DNA from: Zanthoxylum bungeanum
Taxonomy: Eukaryota; Streptophyta; Magnoliopsida; Sapindales; Rutaceae
Assembly: GCA_019454045.1 (NCBI GenBank)
Contig: SKCR01034810.1
Span: 1 to 64,000, forward strand
DNA length: 64,000 nt
Direction: 5' to 3'
Shown: one piece after another, positions 43,559 through 55,585 of the stretch
Layout: each line of letters starts with the position of its first letter
How positions within the stretch are numbered: the first letter of the stretch is position 1
The notes under the pieces: generated by a model
Database searches by the model: none
What the model saw: only the letters and a program-made list of their open reading frames with translations
What the model was told of the DNA's origin: nothing
Program-made: the position numbers and the translations under genes

Positions 43559-44527
43559 TTGAGAGAAAATGGCATTGTTTCCCAGTGGACTCCTCCGGGA
43601 ACTCCACAACATAATGGGGTCTCCGAAAGGAGAAATCAGACATTATTAGATATGGTCCGATCAATGAAGCCAGACACAGATCTACCTCTTTCATTTTGGA
43701 GTCTTGCTTTAGAAACTACAACACTACTACTAAACCAAGTTCCTTCCAATACTGTTAGTCAAACACCATATGAGTTATGGTATAGGAAACGCCATAGTCT
43801 TAGTTATCTAAGAGTTTGGGGATATGACGCATATGTTAAGCTCACACGAACTAACAAATTGGATGATAGTGCAGTTAAATGTAAGTTTGTAGGATATGCC
43901 TTGAACTCAATAGCATACATGTTCCACGTCCCAAATGAACAAAGAACATTTGTCTCACGAAATGTTAATTTTATAGAGAATGAATTCCTTATCAAGAAAT
44001 ATAGAGGGAGTGGACTTGATGTCGATGAGGTACGAGAAGAACAAACTAACATAAAACTAAACCCTAGGCCCCTCAAAAGGGCAGTGACGGAACAACCACA
44101 AGGTTATGAACTTAAAAGGACTGATAGGGAAAGATATGAGCCTGAAAGATATGGTTTCCATATTGATGAGGAACATGATCATGTCATTGATAATGATGAT
44201 CCCACCAGTTATGACGAAGCAATGTGTGATATTGATTCAGTCAAGTGGCTTGAGGCCATAAAATCCGAAATAGACTCTATGTATCAGAATCAAGTCTGGG
44301 ACTTGGTGGATGCACCTGAAGAGATAAAACCCATAGGCTACAAGTGGATTTACAAGCGTAAAACTGATGCAGAAGACAACATCCAAACCTATAAGGCCAG
44401 GTTGGTGGCGAAAGGTTATAGACAAATCAAAGGAATTGACTATAACGAAACCTTATCGCATGTTCCAATGATAAAGTTCATTCGAATTTTACTGTCACTA
44501 GCTGCACACTTTGATTATGAGGTTTGA
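43559..44527 (+). CDS. Copia E integrase C-terminus and start of reverse transcriptase
   Basis: A 322-codon block with ENGIVSQWTPPGTPQHNGVSERRNQ supplying the integrase glutamate, SYLRVWGYDAYVKL, then the linker and NQVWDLVDAPEEIKPIGYKW opening reverse transcriptase. A stop (tga) replaces the expected tryptophan directly before the [11 protein letters not shown] motif. Confidence 0.88.
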   Translation: MRENGIVSQWTPPGTPQHNGVSERRNQTLLDMVRSMKPDTDLPLSFWSLALETTTLLLNQVPSNTVSQTPYELWYRKRHSLSYLRVWGYDAYVKLTRTNKLDDSAVKCKFVGYALNSIAYMFHVPNEQRTFVSRNVNFIENEFLIKKYRGSGLDVDEVREEQTNIKLNPRPLKRAVTEQPQGYELKRTDRERYEPERYGFHIDEEHDHVIDNDDPTSYDEAMCDIDSVKWLEAIKSEIDSMYQNQVWDLVDAPEEIKPIGYKWIYKRKTDAEDNIQTYKARLVAKGYRQIKGIDYNETLSHVPMIKFIRILLSLAAHFDYEV

Positions 44528-45277
44528 CAGATAGATGTTAAAACAACTTTCCTTAATGGGAACCTCGTAGAGGATGTCTATATGACACAACCTGATGGGC
44601 TTACATCTAAGGATGATCATAATAAATTATGCAAGCTTAAACGATCCATTTATGGACTCAAACAAGCATCCAAAAGTTGGAATATATGATTTGATGAGAC
44701 AATCAAAGAATTTGACTTCATCAAAATTGTAGACGAGCCTTGTGTTTATAGGAAAAGTAGTGGGAGTGCTTTTGTATTTCTTGTATTCTATGTCGATGAC
44801 ATATTAATCATCGGGAATGACATTCCCATGATGCAAGACACCAAACAATGGTTATCTTAAAATTTCTCCATGAAAGATTTGGGAGAAGCAGCCTATATCC
44901 TCGGCATTAAGATCTACCGTAATAGATCCAAGAGGTTGTTATGACTTTGTCAATCAACATACATAGATAAAGTTTTGAAAAAAAATCAAAATGGAATATT
45001 CCAAAAGAGGTAATTTACCTACTTGTCATGGAATCAAATTATCTAAGGAGCAATGTCTATATACTCATTCAGATAGAGAGCGTATGAGTAGGATCCCTTA
45101 TGCTTCAGCAATAGGATCGATCATGTACGCCATGCTATGCATAAGACCTGATGTCTCTTATACTCTTAGCATAACGAGCAGGTATCAGGTAAATCCTAGT
45201 GATCAACATTGGGCAGCTGTCAAAACAATCTTCAAGTATCTGAGAAGAACTAAAGATGTGTTCTTGACATACGGAGA
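44528..45277 (+). pseudogene. Copia E reverse transcriptase remainder
   Basis: Motifs survive between stops: [58 protein letters not shown]. Internal stops follow 'SWNI', 'QWLS' and 'RLL', and a frameshift lies near 44985. From 44991 a 126-codon block covers the thumb region (SRIPYASAIGSIMYAM). Confidence 0.85.
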
Positions 45278-45721
45278 TTGTTCCGAGATGAAATCATTGG
45301 TTACTATGATGCGAGCTTTCAGACCGATAGGGATGATAGCAGATCGCAAACAGGATATCTGTTTACTATGAATGGCAGAGCTGTCAGTTGGAAAATCTCA
45401 AAGTTGTCAACAACAGCAGACTCCACCACTGAAGCCGAGTATATTGTAGCATCTGAGGCAGCTAAAGAAGCAGTCTGGATAAAGAAGTTCATCACGGAGC
45501 TGGAAGTGCTTCCAGCGATAAAGAATGGCATCACGATATACTATGACAACACATGCGCCATTGTTCAATCAAAGGAACTAAGGTCCCACCAGAAATCCAA
45601 GCATGTACTTAGGCGATTTCATCTCATCAGGGAGATTGTTGAGAGAAAAGAAGTTATTATAGAGAAAATATCCACAGAAGATAATCTTGTAGATTCTCTA
45701 ACTAAAGGGCTGACTCAATAA
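45278..45721 (+). CDS. Copia E RNase H block
   Basis: A 147-codon block with GYYDASFQTDRDDSRSQTGY, SWKISKLSTTADSTTEAEY, YYDNTCAIVQSKE and SKHVLRRFHLIREIVE. The acidic residues of RNase H are present. It ends at a normal stop shortly before the polypurine tract, so this domain is the least damaged. Confidence 0.88.
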   Translation: MFRDEIIGYYDASFQTDRDDSRSQTGYLFTMNGRAVSWKISKLSTTADSTTEAEYIVASEAAKEAVWIKKFITELEVLPAIKNGITIYYDNTCAIVQSKELRSHQKSKHVLRRFHLIREIVERKEVIIEKISTEDNLVDSLTKGLTQ

Positions 45722-45780
45722 AAGCATGATAGCACACCCGAGAGTATGGTGTCCAGATTCAAAATAGTTGGCTATAGTGC

Positions 45781-45791
45781 AAGTGGGAGAT
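45781..45791 (+). other. Polypurine tract of copia E
   Basis: AAGTGGGAGAT directly abuts the 3' LTR start at 45792. Confidence 0.85.
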
Positions 45792-47293
45792 TGTAAGGGA
45801 TATGTCATATACCCAACTTATGGAAGGGCTATATATACATGTATTTGTAATATTTTTCATTAATAAATAAAATGGCAATCTTTATTATACGTGTCTTACA
45901 TAAAATATATGAATCAACAAACACTGTAATAAAGCCCTTGGAGTAATAAGATGATAGCTTCCACGCCTTATGAGAATCATTACTCTCAAACATTCCTAGT
46001 CATCGTTTTGTGAATAATCTGGGCGTTCACAAAGCGGAGAGACTAGCATTATGATACGATCCGCCTTTAAGTGGGGTAACTGATCTCAAAGGCTACTAGC
46101 GGAGATTCGTCCGCTTGGTGTATCACATGGATGCATGAGTTGCTCGTGTCCATCGAACTGACAACCGAAAGTTTTCACATGGAGTGTTTATACCATGTGT
46201 CTGTGAGAACTTTCATGTATCGATTATATAACTAGTCCTTGGACTTGCGGTCTTTACAATCTTATGTGTGGATCAAATAACTTTGACATTCTGCTTCCCC
46301 GGTTCAACAGATTCGGTCATAAGGGTATGATTGGGTTATTTGTTGAAACAAATGAAGTTTGTAAAGATACAATAGAGAGTCGCCACTCTCTCGGATAATA
46401 TTTTCTTATAAGAGTAGCATTCCAGTTCGCAGGTTGATATGTGTGATCAGTACTTGAGACTGTGGCCACAGCGGAAGAATCATGTGAGATTCTTGGGCTA
46501 GAATGATTCATGACACTATGAACATCATTCCGTTGACTATATAAGTAGACACTTTTCATACCCTGGGTCAAAAGGTGGGGATACAGTGAGGTGAGGGACC
46601 GTATCATATGTAAATCGCATACAAAATGGGTATATATCTTTCCTTCTCATTTGGGGGCCTTGGCATGTTGCTAGATGTAAACCTTGGTCATTGAAATCGA
46701 ACAACCATCTGATCGGAGGATAATTTATGTTCGATTAAATTATCACGATTCATTTCATGTCCAACTTGAGAGGAACCCAAAAGGTCACACACAACAAAGT
46801 CGAAATCAATGGTTAACAGTGCCCAGTACATATTTAACAGCATATATGATTGCTGTATGAATTGTTCATAAATGGTTCAATGTGTTTAATTTTTGAACAG
46901 ATCGTTTATGAGGTTCCATAGTGGCTTAGGGATTGGTGAATGACGATAGGGGCACTTTGGGAATTGGAATAAATAGATAAAAAAAAAAGTATCACTATTC
47001 ACGTGAATAGTAATGCGTGAATAGTACCACAAGAATAGTAAAATTTTTTTTTTTTTTGTTATTTGTTTTGAATTCCAATTCGGCCCAAACTCTTATTAGG
47101 GTTTTATAATCTCATTAAACCACTAAATTAAGATCCAATGGCTAAGATTAAATTAGCATTTATCCCACATCAGATTCTTAATTAATTTTATTGTCTTTGG
47201 AGCACTTATATAAACCCAAAGAATTCCTTATAAATTTTTTACACCAAAACCTTTCATATCTTGGGTTTATATAAGTGAGCAACTCTAAAGTTT
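45792..47293 (+). repeat. Copia E 3' LTR, truncated at its right end
   Basis: It aligns to the first ~1.5 kb of the 5' LTR and stops in 'gtgagcaactctaaagttt', after which copia C LTR sequence begins. About 480 bp of the LTR is missing. It contains a perfect 18-bp palindrome (46994-47011) where the 5' LTR has a different hairpin. Confidence 0.88.
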
Positions 47294-48103
47294 ATCGGCC
47301 CAGTATCGGATAGTCACGTGCTAGGGCTGGGGCTGGATAAGTGTCCGCCCCGTCCGAAGCACATGTCGGATGTCTGGTAACTAGTCTCTATAATCGGATA
47401 TGTATGACCTAGTCATAATATCCCGATGGTTGCGCAACACTTAAGAGCACTAATACCGTATCCTGCGTGACATCATCTCCACTATGATTGAAGTGATACT
47501 TCCGTCTTGACATCACACCCAATACACTACGACTCTCTGATAAACCCAGAAGTGGTGTACGCAGAACCGGTTAAAGCCCTGTACCACCAAGACCAAAGTC
47601 TATCGATTATCGTAAGTATTAGCGATGTAAGTCTCAGGTTTAGACTATACACACCTACCTTGATTTCGGCCTCCCATAGACACATAGTCATAATACCAAT
47701 GGGATTCCGAAGGGTCTATCCAGAGCGAAGCTGTTTCCCGTACCATCGGTGAAACACGACCTCCTATCGCACTTGCATAAGTATCCATACTTATATATAT
47801 GAGAACTATACCGTTGTGCCCTCACAACGCACACAAGTGCAATACTAGCCTATTCTGCATTATCGATGTCCAGTCTCGATAATACTCCGGCTAGGGATAT
47901 TTAATGATTAATCCTTCGGGGACTGATACTGTCTCATATCATTCTCAATCCAGGAACTAATCATAGGGACCTCTCTTCATTTATATATCTATGGTGATCT
48001 AATCAAAAATGATGAGAGTGCAATTTCCTTGTTACATAGTTAATTTGTACAACAACACCATGATCTGTACAAATAGTGACGCTATGGGTCATATTATCCA
48101 ACA
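47294..48103 (-). repeat. Copia C 3' LTR, partial
   Basis: It starts abruptly at 'atcggcccagtatcgg', equivalent to about 54776 in the other C LTR, and ends CATATTATCCAACA. The two C LTRs differ by scattered substitutions, more than the A pair. Confidence 0.88.
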
Positions 48104-50650
48104 ATCTTCCATTTGGCACATAGCCAGTCACTCAAGTGTCCCACACCCGAACTATCAACGGTTCGCTCAAATTGCTGAGGAAAGGTTTTCGTCAGCGGAT
48201 TTGTTTAATTATCGTCTGACGCGATTTACACGATCATCACATCGCCACGATGTATGATCCGAACGAATCAGATGATATAGAAGTATATATCTAGATCGTC
48301 GATGAGACCTTTAATTCCTTAGCATGTGCTGACGCCTAGCTCAGCTGCTAACAGAACTATATCTAATCTAATTAGATTTATTTTCGATCCAAATGGCTTA
48401 TATTGCTGCCTCAGCTGCAGCAATAATCCGCATTTGTTGTTTATTCGGCAACAGTTATCTTGCTCGGAATATTTCCAGCTTACTGTCCCGCTATTCAAAC
48501 TTTATAGTACCGCAATATTTACCGGTTTGGAAACTTGCAGCAGTGATCCTAGTCACTTCAAGTTCTCCTACTCCATAATTTAAGACAGCATCTTTAGTTC
48601 TCTAAGATACTAATAGATGTCCTTAACTTCAATCCAATGACTATCACTTGGATTGTCCTGATTGTGACTCCATATGCTCAAAGCGTATGAGACACCATAT
48701 CAAGTACATTTTAATGTACAATTTCCCAGAGTGTTAACAACTCCAAATCTATCCCAGTAGATCTTTATTCCTTGAATAAAGGTTGTTACTCCCCAGAATT
48801 CTACGAAGAATTTCTATGAAAGCCAAGCTTTCACCACATTGCTTTATGGGAATTTCATTATCAGTGCTCTCCCACTAACCTCCTTATATACACAATAATT
48901 ATTTCGTTTTGAGTCAAATCATAAACCATTATGATTATTTCAAAACGTCAGTTCCAAGAACCTTATGCTTGTTTCAATCCAAACATGGATCGAATAACCC
49001 GCAAACCTTGTTTGTCGGTTATACAAAATCGTCAGGATGTTGTAAGCATCCTCCAAAAGGTTTCCTTTTCAGGAAAGAGATTTTGATCTGCAACTGACAC
49101 ATTTCATAAATGAAATATGCAGTTATCAACAAGCATCTTCAAAATGGATTTACCACGGCAACAGGTAAAAGGTTGAACCGTTATTAACACAATGTTGATA
49201 ACGATACCTTTCCGTGTCTGTATTCCTCTCAGGAAAACTGCATGGTGAGCAACAATCTAATTGTTCTCTGGTGAGATGTATAATACAATACTTATGGTAT
49301 CCCTAGGATAGCCTACAATTGACACTTATCCAATTTGGGTCTAGTTTGGTATCATCCAAACATATGCCTAGCATCCCAAATGGTCAGGAATGAGAAACCC
49401 GGTTTCTTTCCCGTTCATATCTAATATGTAATCTGTCAAACAGATTATATGGAACCTTATTCTAAATAAGTTATTGCACTGTTTATCTGTATCCATTGAA
49501 GGAAATGGTAGCTCAGAGCGACTCATGATTAGCCTTATCATGTCTGACATGATTCGGTTAATCCGTTCGGACACACCGTCACTTTGACGTGTTCCGGGAG
49601 GAGTCCTCATTTGAAAGAATACTATACTCTTTCAAGTATATAAGAAACTTATTGCTTAAGTATTTTCCATTACGGTCTTACCGTGACGGTATAATACTAT
49701 AGCCGATCTATTTGTCTATTTCGTGTCGAAACTCTAAAAGTTTCCGATTTGTGTTCTTCAAAAGAACACATAACCATAATGTGATGCCACATCCGTTAAG
49801 GTCACGAAATATTCATATCTACATCTAGCCTAGCTAGACATGGGCCCACTTACTTCACCATGAATAGGGCTAACAGATCGGTGGCCCTTTTACTATTACC
49901 AAGTAAATAGTATTTTAGGTACTTTACCTAATAAACTAGATTCGTAGACTTTATTTGAATAGTCAAATCAGTCCTAGTACCCACTCTTCAAAAGTGTGGA
50001 TATACGAGTCTTGTATAATTGTGTCCCAGACAACAATGCCACAAATAAGTCTCTATTGATCAAATCAATTTGAGCTATTTATTTGTCATTTTATATGTTT
50101 GAGATTTTAATTATATTCAAAATATAAATTCTATTATTTACATCTAATGTATTTATCTCAATATCATCTTTATATAATAAGACACTTAGTGTTCTATAAT
50201 ATAAAGGTTTTATCCACAACGGATTAAACACTGATTTAGAGATAATGTCTCTAGTCAAACTAGTTACATTATAACAGTCCCTAATTTAAGTATAATACCC
50301 AAAGGGTAGTTCCTAAACTTAGGTATCTACGGTCGAAACAGCGACTTTCGTCCCGTTTCTGATTCGCAGAGAAATCTCGGCTTGAAGTCAGTATCCAGCT
50401 CATAGCGGATTCTGAATATCAATACATATATTTTATGTACCACACTAAGTATTTAAAATCCAATTTCAATACTAGTAGTGAACATAACTTTGACAATTAT
50501 TTTTAAAGTTAGAGCCTTGCCCTTTCTTTAATTCCTTCGTGTCTTCCATATCCAAATGGTAGTCACTTTGGTATATGTCAATTATCTTTTTCAATATATT
50601 TTAGGAACCTTAGGCCAAGCCTTGGGTTCTTAGAATATCGAAACGATGTG
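48104..50650 (-). pseudogene. Copia C decayed gag-pol remnant
   Basis: The polypurine tract is mutated (atcttccattt at 48104-48114). Leftover phrases follow B's pol in reverse. RNase H lies at 48115-48600 and reverse transcriptase at 48650-49200. Integrase covers about 49340-49850; 49368-49610 still reads RTPPGTRQSDGVSERINR. Pre-integrase lies at 49950-50300 and protease at about 50320-50480. The first part of reverse transcriptase is deleted between about 49190 and 49240. The pattern matches A, not B. Confidence 0.75.
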
Positions 50651-53516
50651 CACCTCGTGCTACATGCCCAATTGCAAACTTTGACTTTATCTCCTCTAGA
50701 ATAGTCAATTAATTCTCCAAGAATTATAAATTGCAATTTTAATACTTCTTAAATCTAAAATTAGATTTATGACAAGTATATTAAATTAAGCATTAAAGTC
50801 ATCATCACATAAATCTTCCAAAGATTTTATGCTCTACTTATTTTGCTTAATTTTGGGCTTAAGGTATAATAAGTTATTTTATCAAATAAAGTAACCTATT
50901 ATTTATTCCCAATTTGAAAATTAAATCATTTAAAATATTTTAATCCCAGATTATATTTTAAATATCCAACTTTTCAATTTTATCTTGATTACAACAGTCC
51001 AACTATTTAATCAACGATTAGTGGTACTATATATTTTATAATGATTATAATAGTCCAACTATATAATCAAATATAATCCAATTAATTAACCTCAATTACA
51101 TTGATTACTATAATCCAATTATAAAATCAACTGTAAACTGAAATTAATTAATTCAAATATATTGATTAATATAATCCAATTATATATAATCAAGTATAAT
51201 ACAGTCCAACTGTTTATTAAAACAACAATTTAAATATTAGTCCAACTAACATTTAATATTACGACGAAATAATTTGAATGAGCGCGTATGGCGAGTAATT
51301 GAACGAATATTGCAAATTCAATTCTTGCCTCCCCAACTATTTTTCGGCGAGCCTCTAACCCTCTGTCGAGTACTCGGGAAACCGTGTTTCCTAGTGGGCT
51401 AGGATCCCGTTAAATATCACACAATCTTGACTTTGGCCAACAAATTGTATGATAATTAACTAGGTAGATCTCGAAGATCAATTGGATCTCATCCAACTCC
51501 TAGATCCAGTAGGTGGACATCCAAGTCCCAAACATATATCTTATATATGCCTATACATCGAATGTATACCCTAACCTTTTTCCTCTGAATCAACTAGGCC
51601 TTGGCTTTGGCACAACAAACCTAGTGATCCCAGTCAAGCGCGGACCCATTGACATGGAAGCTTCGTAATCAATGTCGTTGGACAAGAAGTGGTCTTGACT
51701 TTGGCCAACAAACCACAACTTGGACAAGACACCAATATGGAACAAAGCCTCGTGATTCAAACACATCTTCGACGGACAAGGGCTTGACTTTGGCCAACAA
51801 CCCATGCCAATCTAGGATCTTGAGCAAGAATCACTCAATGGAAGGAAAAACGCATGATATTTTATGAGGGTTTTTCGCGTGCAAATTGGCTACCAATTTA
51901 ATTATATTTGTTAAGGTCTCATCATCATACACTTTAAACATGCATTCTAAACACATAATAAAGCGCATATGATAAAATAATAATAATATGCGGATGGATA
52001 TTTTACACATTGATCCTAGATCAAATCTCTCACTTTCTCTCTCCCGCTAGCACAAATATTTCTTCTACCCGTTACACTACACTTCTAAAGAAACCTCATT
52101 TTCATTGAGGGGAATAAGTGAGAAGAGAATACAAAGAATAGAGGTGATAAGGCTGGACACGCAGGTCCAATTAATAAATCAAATTTATTACAATTTCCAA
52201 AATCGCCCCACCCGACTAATATCCATCCGATATACATTATTCAAACATCACAACCATGTATTCATACAAGCATGTTATCAATCAATCTAATCAAATTAAT
52301 TAATCTGATAATTAGTGATCATCCAATGTTCAAACAAAGATTTGATTTTGTTCGAGTCAAACTCGTATTGCGAACAAGTACTTAAAGTACGAATTACCGA
52401 ATTAAAATTAAATTACATGATTAAATCCAATTTAATACGTATTTAATTATAATTCATTATTTAATTCTAAATTAAATATTACACTTTATAAAATAAACCT
52501 TTACGACTTAAATTCCAAATTTAATCGTTACGGGTCTCAAAGCCCGATTAATATCCAATATTAATTTAATTAAAGTCCAATGGGCTTTTAATTAATTTCT
52601 TGAGGCGTGGACTTTTGGTCAACTCGGGTCAAACGGAATAACCAAAATCCAATCCGGGAGTTACCCCATAAGCCCATAAATTAATTTAGGCCCATTAGGC
52701 CCAATTAAACCTTAAAGGTTCATTAGTCGCATTTGGGCCTTTTGGAAGCGGTTTGGGCCTAATTGGATCCAACCAATTTTGGCCTAAACCAACTTTGTAC
52801 AACAAAGTCCAATAAACCCAATAACAACTTTAAAAGCCCAAATCTAATTTTAAGCCCAATAATTTAATTCCAAAATTCCAAATTTCCCAATTAAATTACC
52901 TAAAGTGTAAACATTATTAATTACCCAAATCAAAGTTTCCAAAACATCAAATTGTCTAATTAATCATGCTTAACATCAATGAATCATGTCCAACATAATT
53001 TGATCAAAATCAAACCCAATTTCATGCTTCAAGTGTCTCGGCCAAAGAGGGAAATTATGCCCAAATCAAATTCAATCCAATTGAACCAAATTAAACATAA
53101 ATTCAACATCCCCAAATGATTGCAAGTCATCCATGAACAAAAAATTAAAAATCCAAGACATTAGGGCACTTACTAAATTCGGCCAACATTAGCAATTTGG
53201 GGAAAATTGTTCCAAACACTTTTTCAACAAATTGATCCAATCAATCCTCAATTAAACAACATTTAAGCATTCTAATTCATCCAATTTCATTAAACATGCT
53301 CAAAATCAAGTTTACCCAAATTAAAGTTTTGGCCAACAATAAGCAAATTGGGGAAAATCAATCCAATTAATTTTTCTTCAAATTGATTACATATAACTCT
53401 AAGTTATTCATATACAAACATTCTTAAACAAACAATTTGTCAAAATCATGCTTAAATCAAAAAGTCCCAAATTTTGCTCAAGAACCCTAAAAACGTTTTA
53501 TGCACAAACCCTTCAA
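50651..53516 (-). other. Copia C leader
   Basis: It contains the AT-rich 'taatcca...aatca' repeats (about 50990-51240) and the conserved motif block (51360-51850) with repeated CTTGACTTTGGCC. Long AT-rich sequence with 'aagcccaatt' and 'ttggggaaaat' phrases follows. No gene is recognised. Confidence 0.65.
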
Positions 53517-53523
53517 GATACCA
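53517..53523 (-). other. Primer-binding site of copia C, degraded
   Basis: Minus-strand TGGTATC remains next to the LTR; the following bases (ttgaag) no longer match the AGAGC seen in A. Confidence 0.6.
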
Positions 53524-53524
53524 T

Positions 53525-55585
53525 TATTTAGTTTCAATCAAGTCCCAAGGATCATAAATCATGCATAAACGAGTTGAATACATATCAAATGAGGTGCGGA
53601 ATAACTCACATTTATCGGTAGAGATGCAACGAAGATGAACCAAATTCGCACTTCATGTTTCTGCCTCCCTCCAAGCTCGGCAATGGCAGTGAACTGCAGC
53701 TCCATTTTCGGCTTTGGGTGGTCCTCCATTGATGCTCCAAGCTCCAAGCTTCACAAGGTGATTCCTTGCTCACGAAATCACTTCCCTAACACCTTTGTAT
53801 TCCTCCATGAGTGTGCTAGCACATAGATCTTGTAACAAGATCATTGCTTCTCCAATTTCTTTCGGTCAAACCAGAGAAAGAGATGAAGAAATCGGTCCAA
53901 GACCGAGAGAGAAGATGAAGATGTTTTTGGCTCCAAAATGAGCAAAAACGTGAAGGAGAGAGAGAGTGAATTGATGAAAAAGAAATTGTAATTGGCTTTA
54001 TATTTTCCCAAAAAATAATAAACCATTTACCTTTTTCCAATTTCAAAAACAAACATTAAATGCTTGTCAATCACTACAAATCAACTCACATCAATCACTC
54101 AAATGTCACATCACTCAAAGTGACATGTGATTTGACGATTGATGTGACTTGCGATTTGACGCTTGATTTGACTTGCGTGCCGCACTCGAATTCGAAATGC
54201 GAATGCGCTCGCAATCAATCCCGGGCTCGGGTTCGTTAATTCCAAATTAACGAATTTTCCGTTGCGTCGTAAGTAAATGATTACGCCTAGCGAATTCACT
54301 ATTCACGTCGCTAAGAAATTAATTCTAAATTAATTCGTTCGCCCGAATTAAAATCTAATTTCAATTCCGCATCGAAATCTAATTTCGTTATAATATATCG
54401 AATATATTAATTTATCGATTAATTCCAAATTAATTGTTCTCTCTCTTTAACGATATTTTATCCGAGATAAAATATCTCCGTAATTAATCCCAGATTAATT
54501 TTCTCTCTCATCGAATTAATCCCAGATTAATAAAGTGCGAGTCATACGTCATCGGTGAATCTTCAGGAACCGACCCATGAGATCTCCGGATATGTTGGCA
54601 GTAAATACGGTCGTCGGACTATCCGAACACGTAAGTACCTCGTACTACGTTTATACCAATTTACAAGACAAGGTTGGCTTCTAGCAAAGCGCCATGCCTA
54701 CCCAATTCTCCAGAAATATTCTGACAGGAATATATAGATATGTATCAAGCGTAGTATACCGTAGTATTGTGCATATCGGCCCAGTATCGGATAGTCACGT
54801 GCTAGGGCTGGGGCTGGATAAGTGTCTGCCCCGTCCGAAGCACATGTCGGATGTCTGGTAACTAGTCTCTATAATCGGATATGTATGACCTAGTCATAAT
54901 ATCCCGATGGTTGCGCAACACTTAAGAGCACTGATACCGTATCCTGCGTGACATCATCTCCACTATGACTGAAGTGATACTTCCGTCTTGACATCACACC
55001 CAATACACTACGACTCTCTGATAAACCCAGAAGTGGTGTACGCAGAACCGGTTAAAGCCCTGTACCACCAAGACCAAAGTCTATCGATTATCGTAAGTAT
55101 TAGCGATGTAAGTCTCAGGTTAAGACTATACACACCTACCTTGATTTCGGCCTCCCATAGACACATAGTCATAATACCAATGGGATTCCGAAGGGTCTAT
55201 CCAGAGCGAAGCTGTTTCCCGTACCATCGGTGAAACACGACCTCCTATCGTACTTGCATAAGTATCCAATACTTATATATATGAGAACTATGCCGTTGTG
55301 CCCTCACAACGCACACAATTGCAATACTAGCCTATTCCGCAGTATCGATGTACAGTCTCGATAATACTCCGGCTAGGGATATTTATTGATTAATCCTTTG
55401 GGGACTGATACTGTCTCATATGATTCTCAATCCAGGAACTAATCATAGGGACCTCTCTTCATTTATATATCGTTGGTGATCTAATCACAAATGATGAGAG
55501 TGCAATTTCCTTGTTATATAGTTAATTTGTACAACAACACCATGATATGTACAAATAGTGACGCTATGGGTCATATTATCCAACA
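53525..55585 (-). repeat. Copia C 5' LTR (~2060 bp)
   Basis: On the plus strand it runs from 'tatttagtttcaatcaagtc', where the TG end is mutated or lost, to CATATTATCCAACA. It includes the block opening with MNLQEPTHEISGYVG on the plus strand (54555-54737) and the twin hairpins near 55258-55310. Confidence 0.85.

Larger units (their letters stand above)
41854..45721 (+). pseudogene. gag-pol: Copia E gag-pol, inactivated
   Basis: The whole copia polyprotein can be followed with breaks. Gag starts at ATG 41854 (MANRVSLCSILDEYKL). A stop (taa, 42004) follows and then an open block from 42076. Frames change near 42975, 43130, 43285 and 43545. Stops occur at about 44526 and three or more times in the reverse transcriptase, including one just before [11 protein letters not shown]. 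Surviving motifs are LDTGCGTH (protease), SDRGGEY and NGVSERRN (integrase), YVDDILIIGN (reverse transcriptase) and TEAEY (RNase H). Nonsense substitutions plus frameshifts show genuine ageing, in contrast to B. Confidence 0.9.
38524..47293 (+). mobile_element. Copia E: old Ty1/copia element, 3' LTR truncated
   Basis: The element has a 5' LTR (38524-40474), primer site, 1.4-kb leader, mutated gag-pol (41854-45721), polypurine tract and partial 3' LTR (45792-47293). The LTRs differ by many substitutions and by a replaced internal hairpin, so it is older than A or B. Its right end is missing where it meets copia C, so no target duplication can be read. Its LTR sequence (TGTAAGGGATATG) is unrelated to the A-D and F family. 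Confidence 0.9.
47294..55585 (-). mobile_element. Copia C: decayed copia of the A family, 3' LTR truncated
   Basis: The element is oriented on the minus strand. It has a partial 3' LTR (47294-48103), a decayed pol remnant, a leader and a complete 5' LTR (53525-55585). LTR and interior match copia A closely in order and wording. The left end lacks about 1.25 kb of LTR and is fused to the broken E LTR. No coding frame above about 85 codons belongs to pol. Confidence 0.85.
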
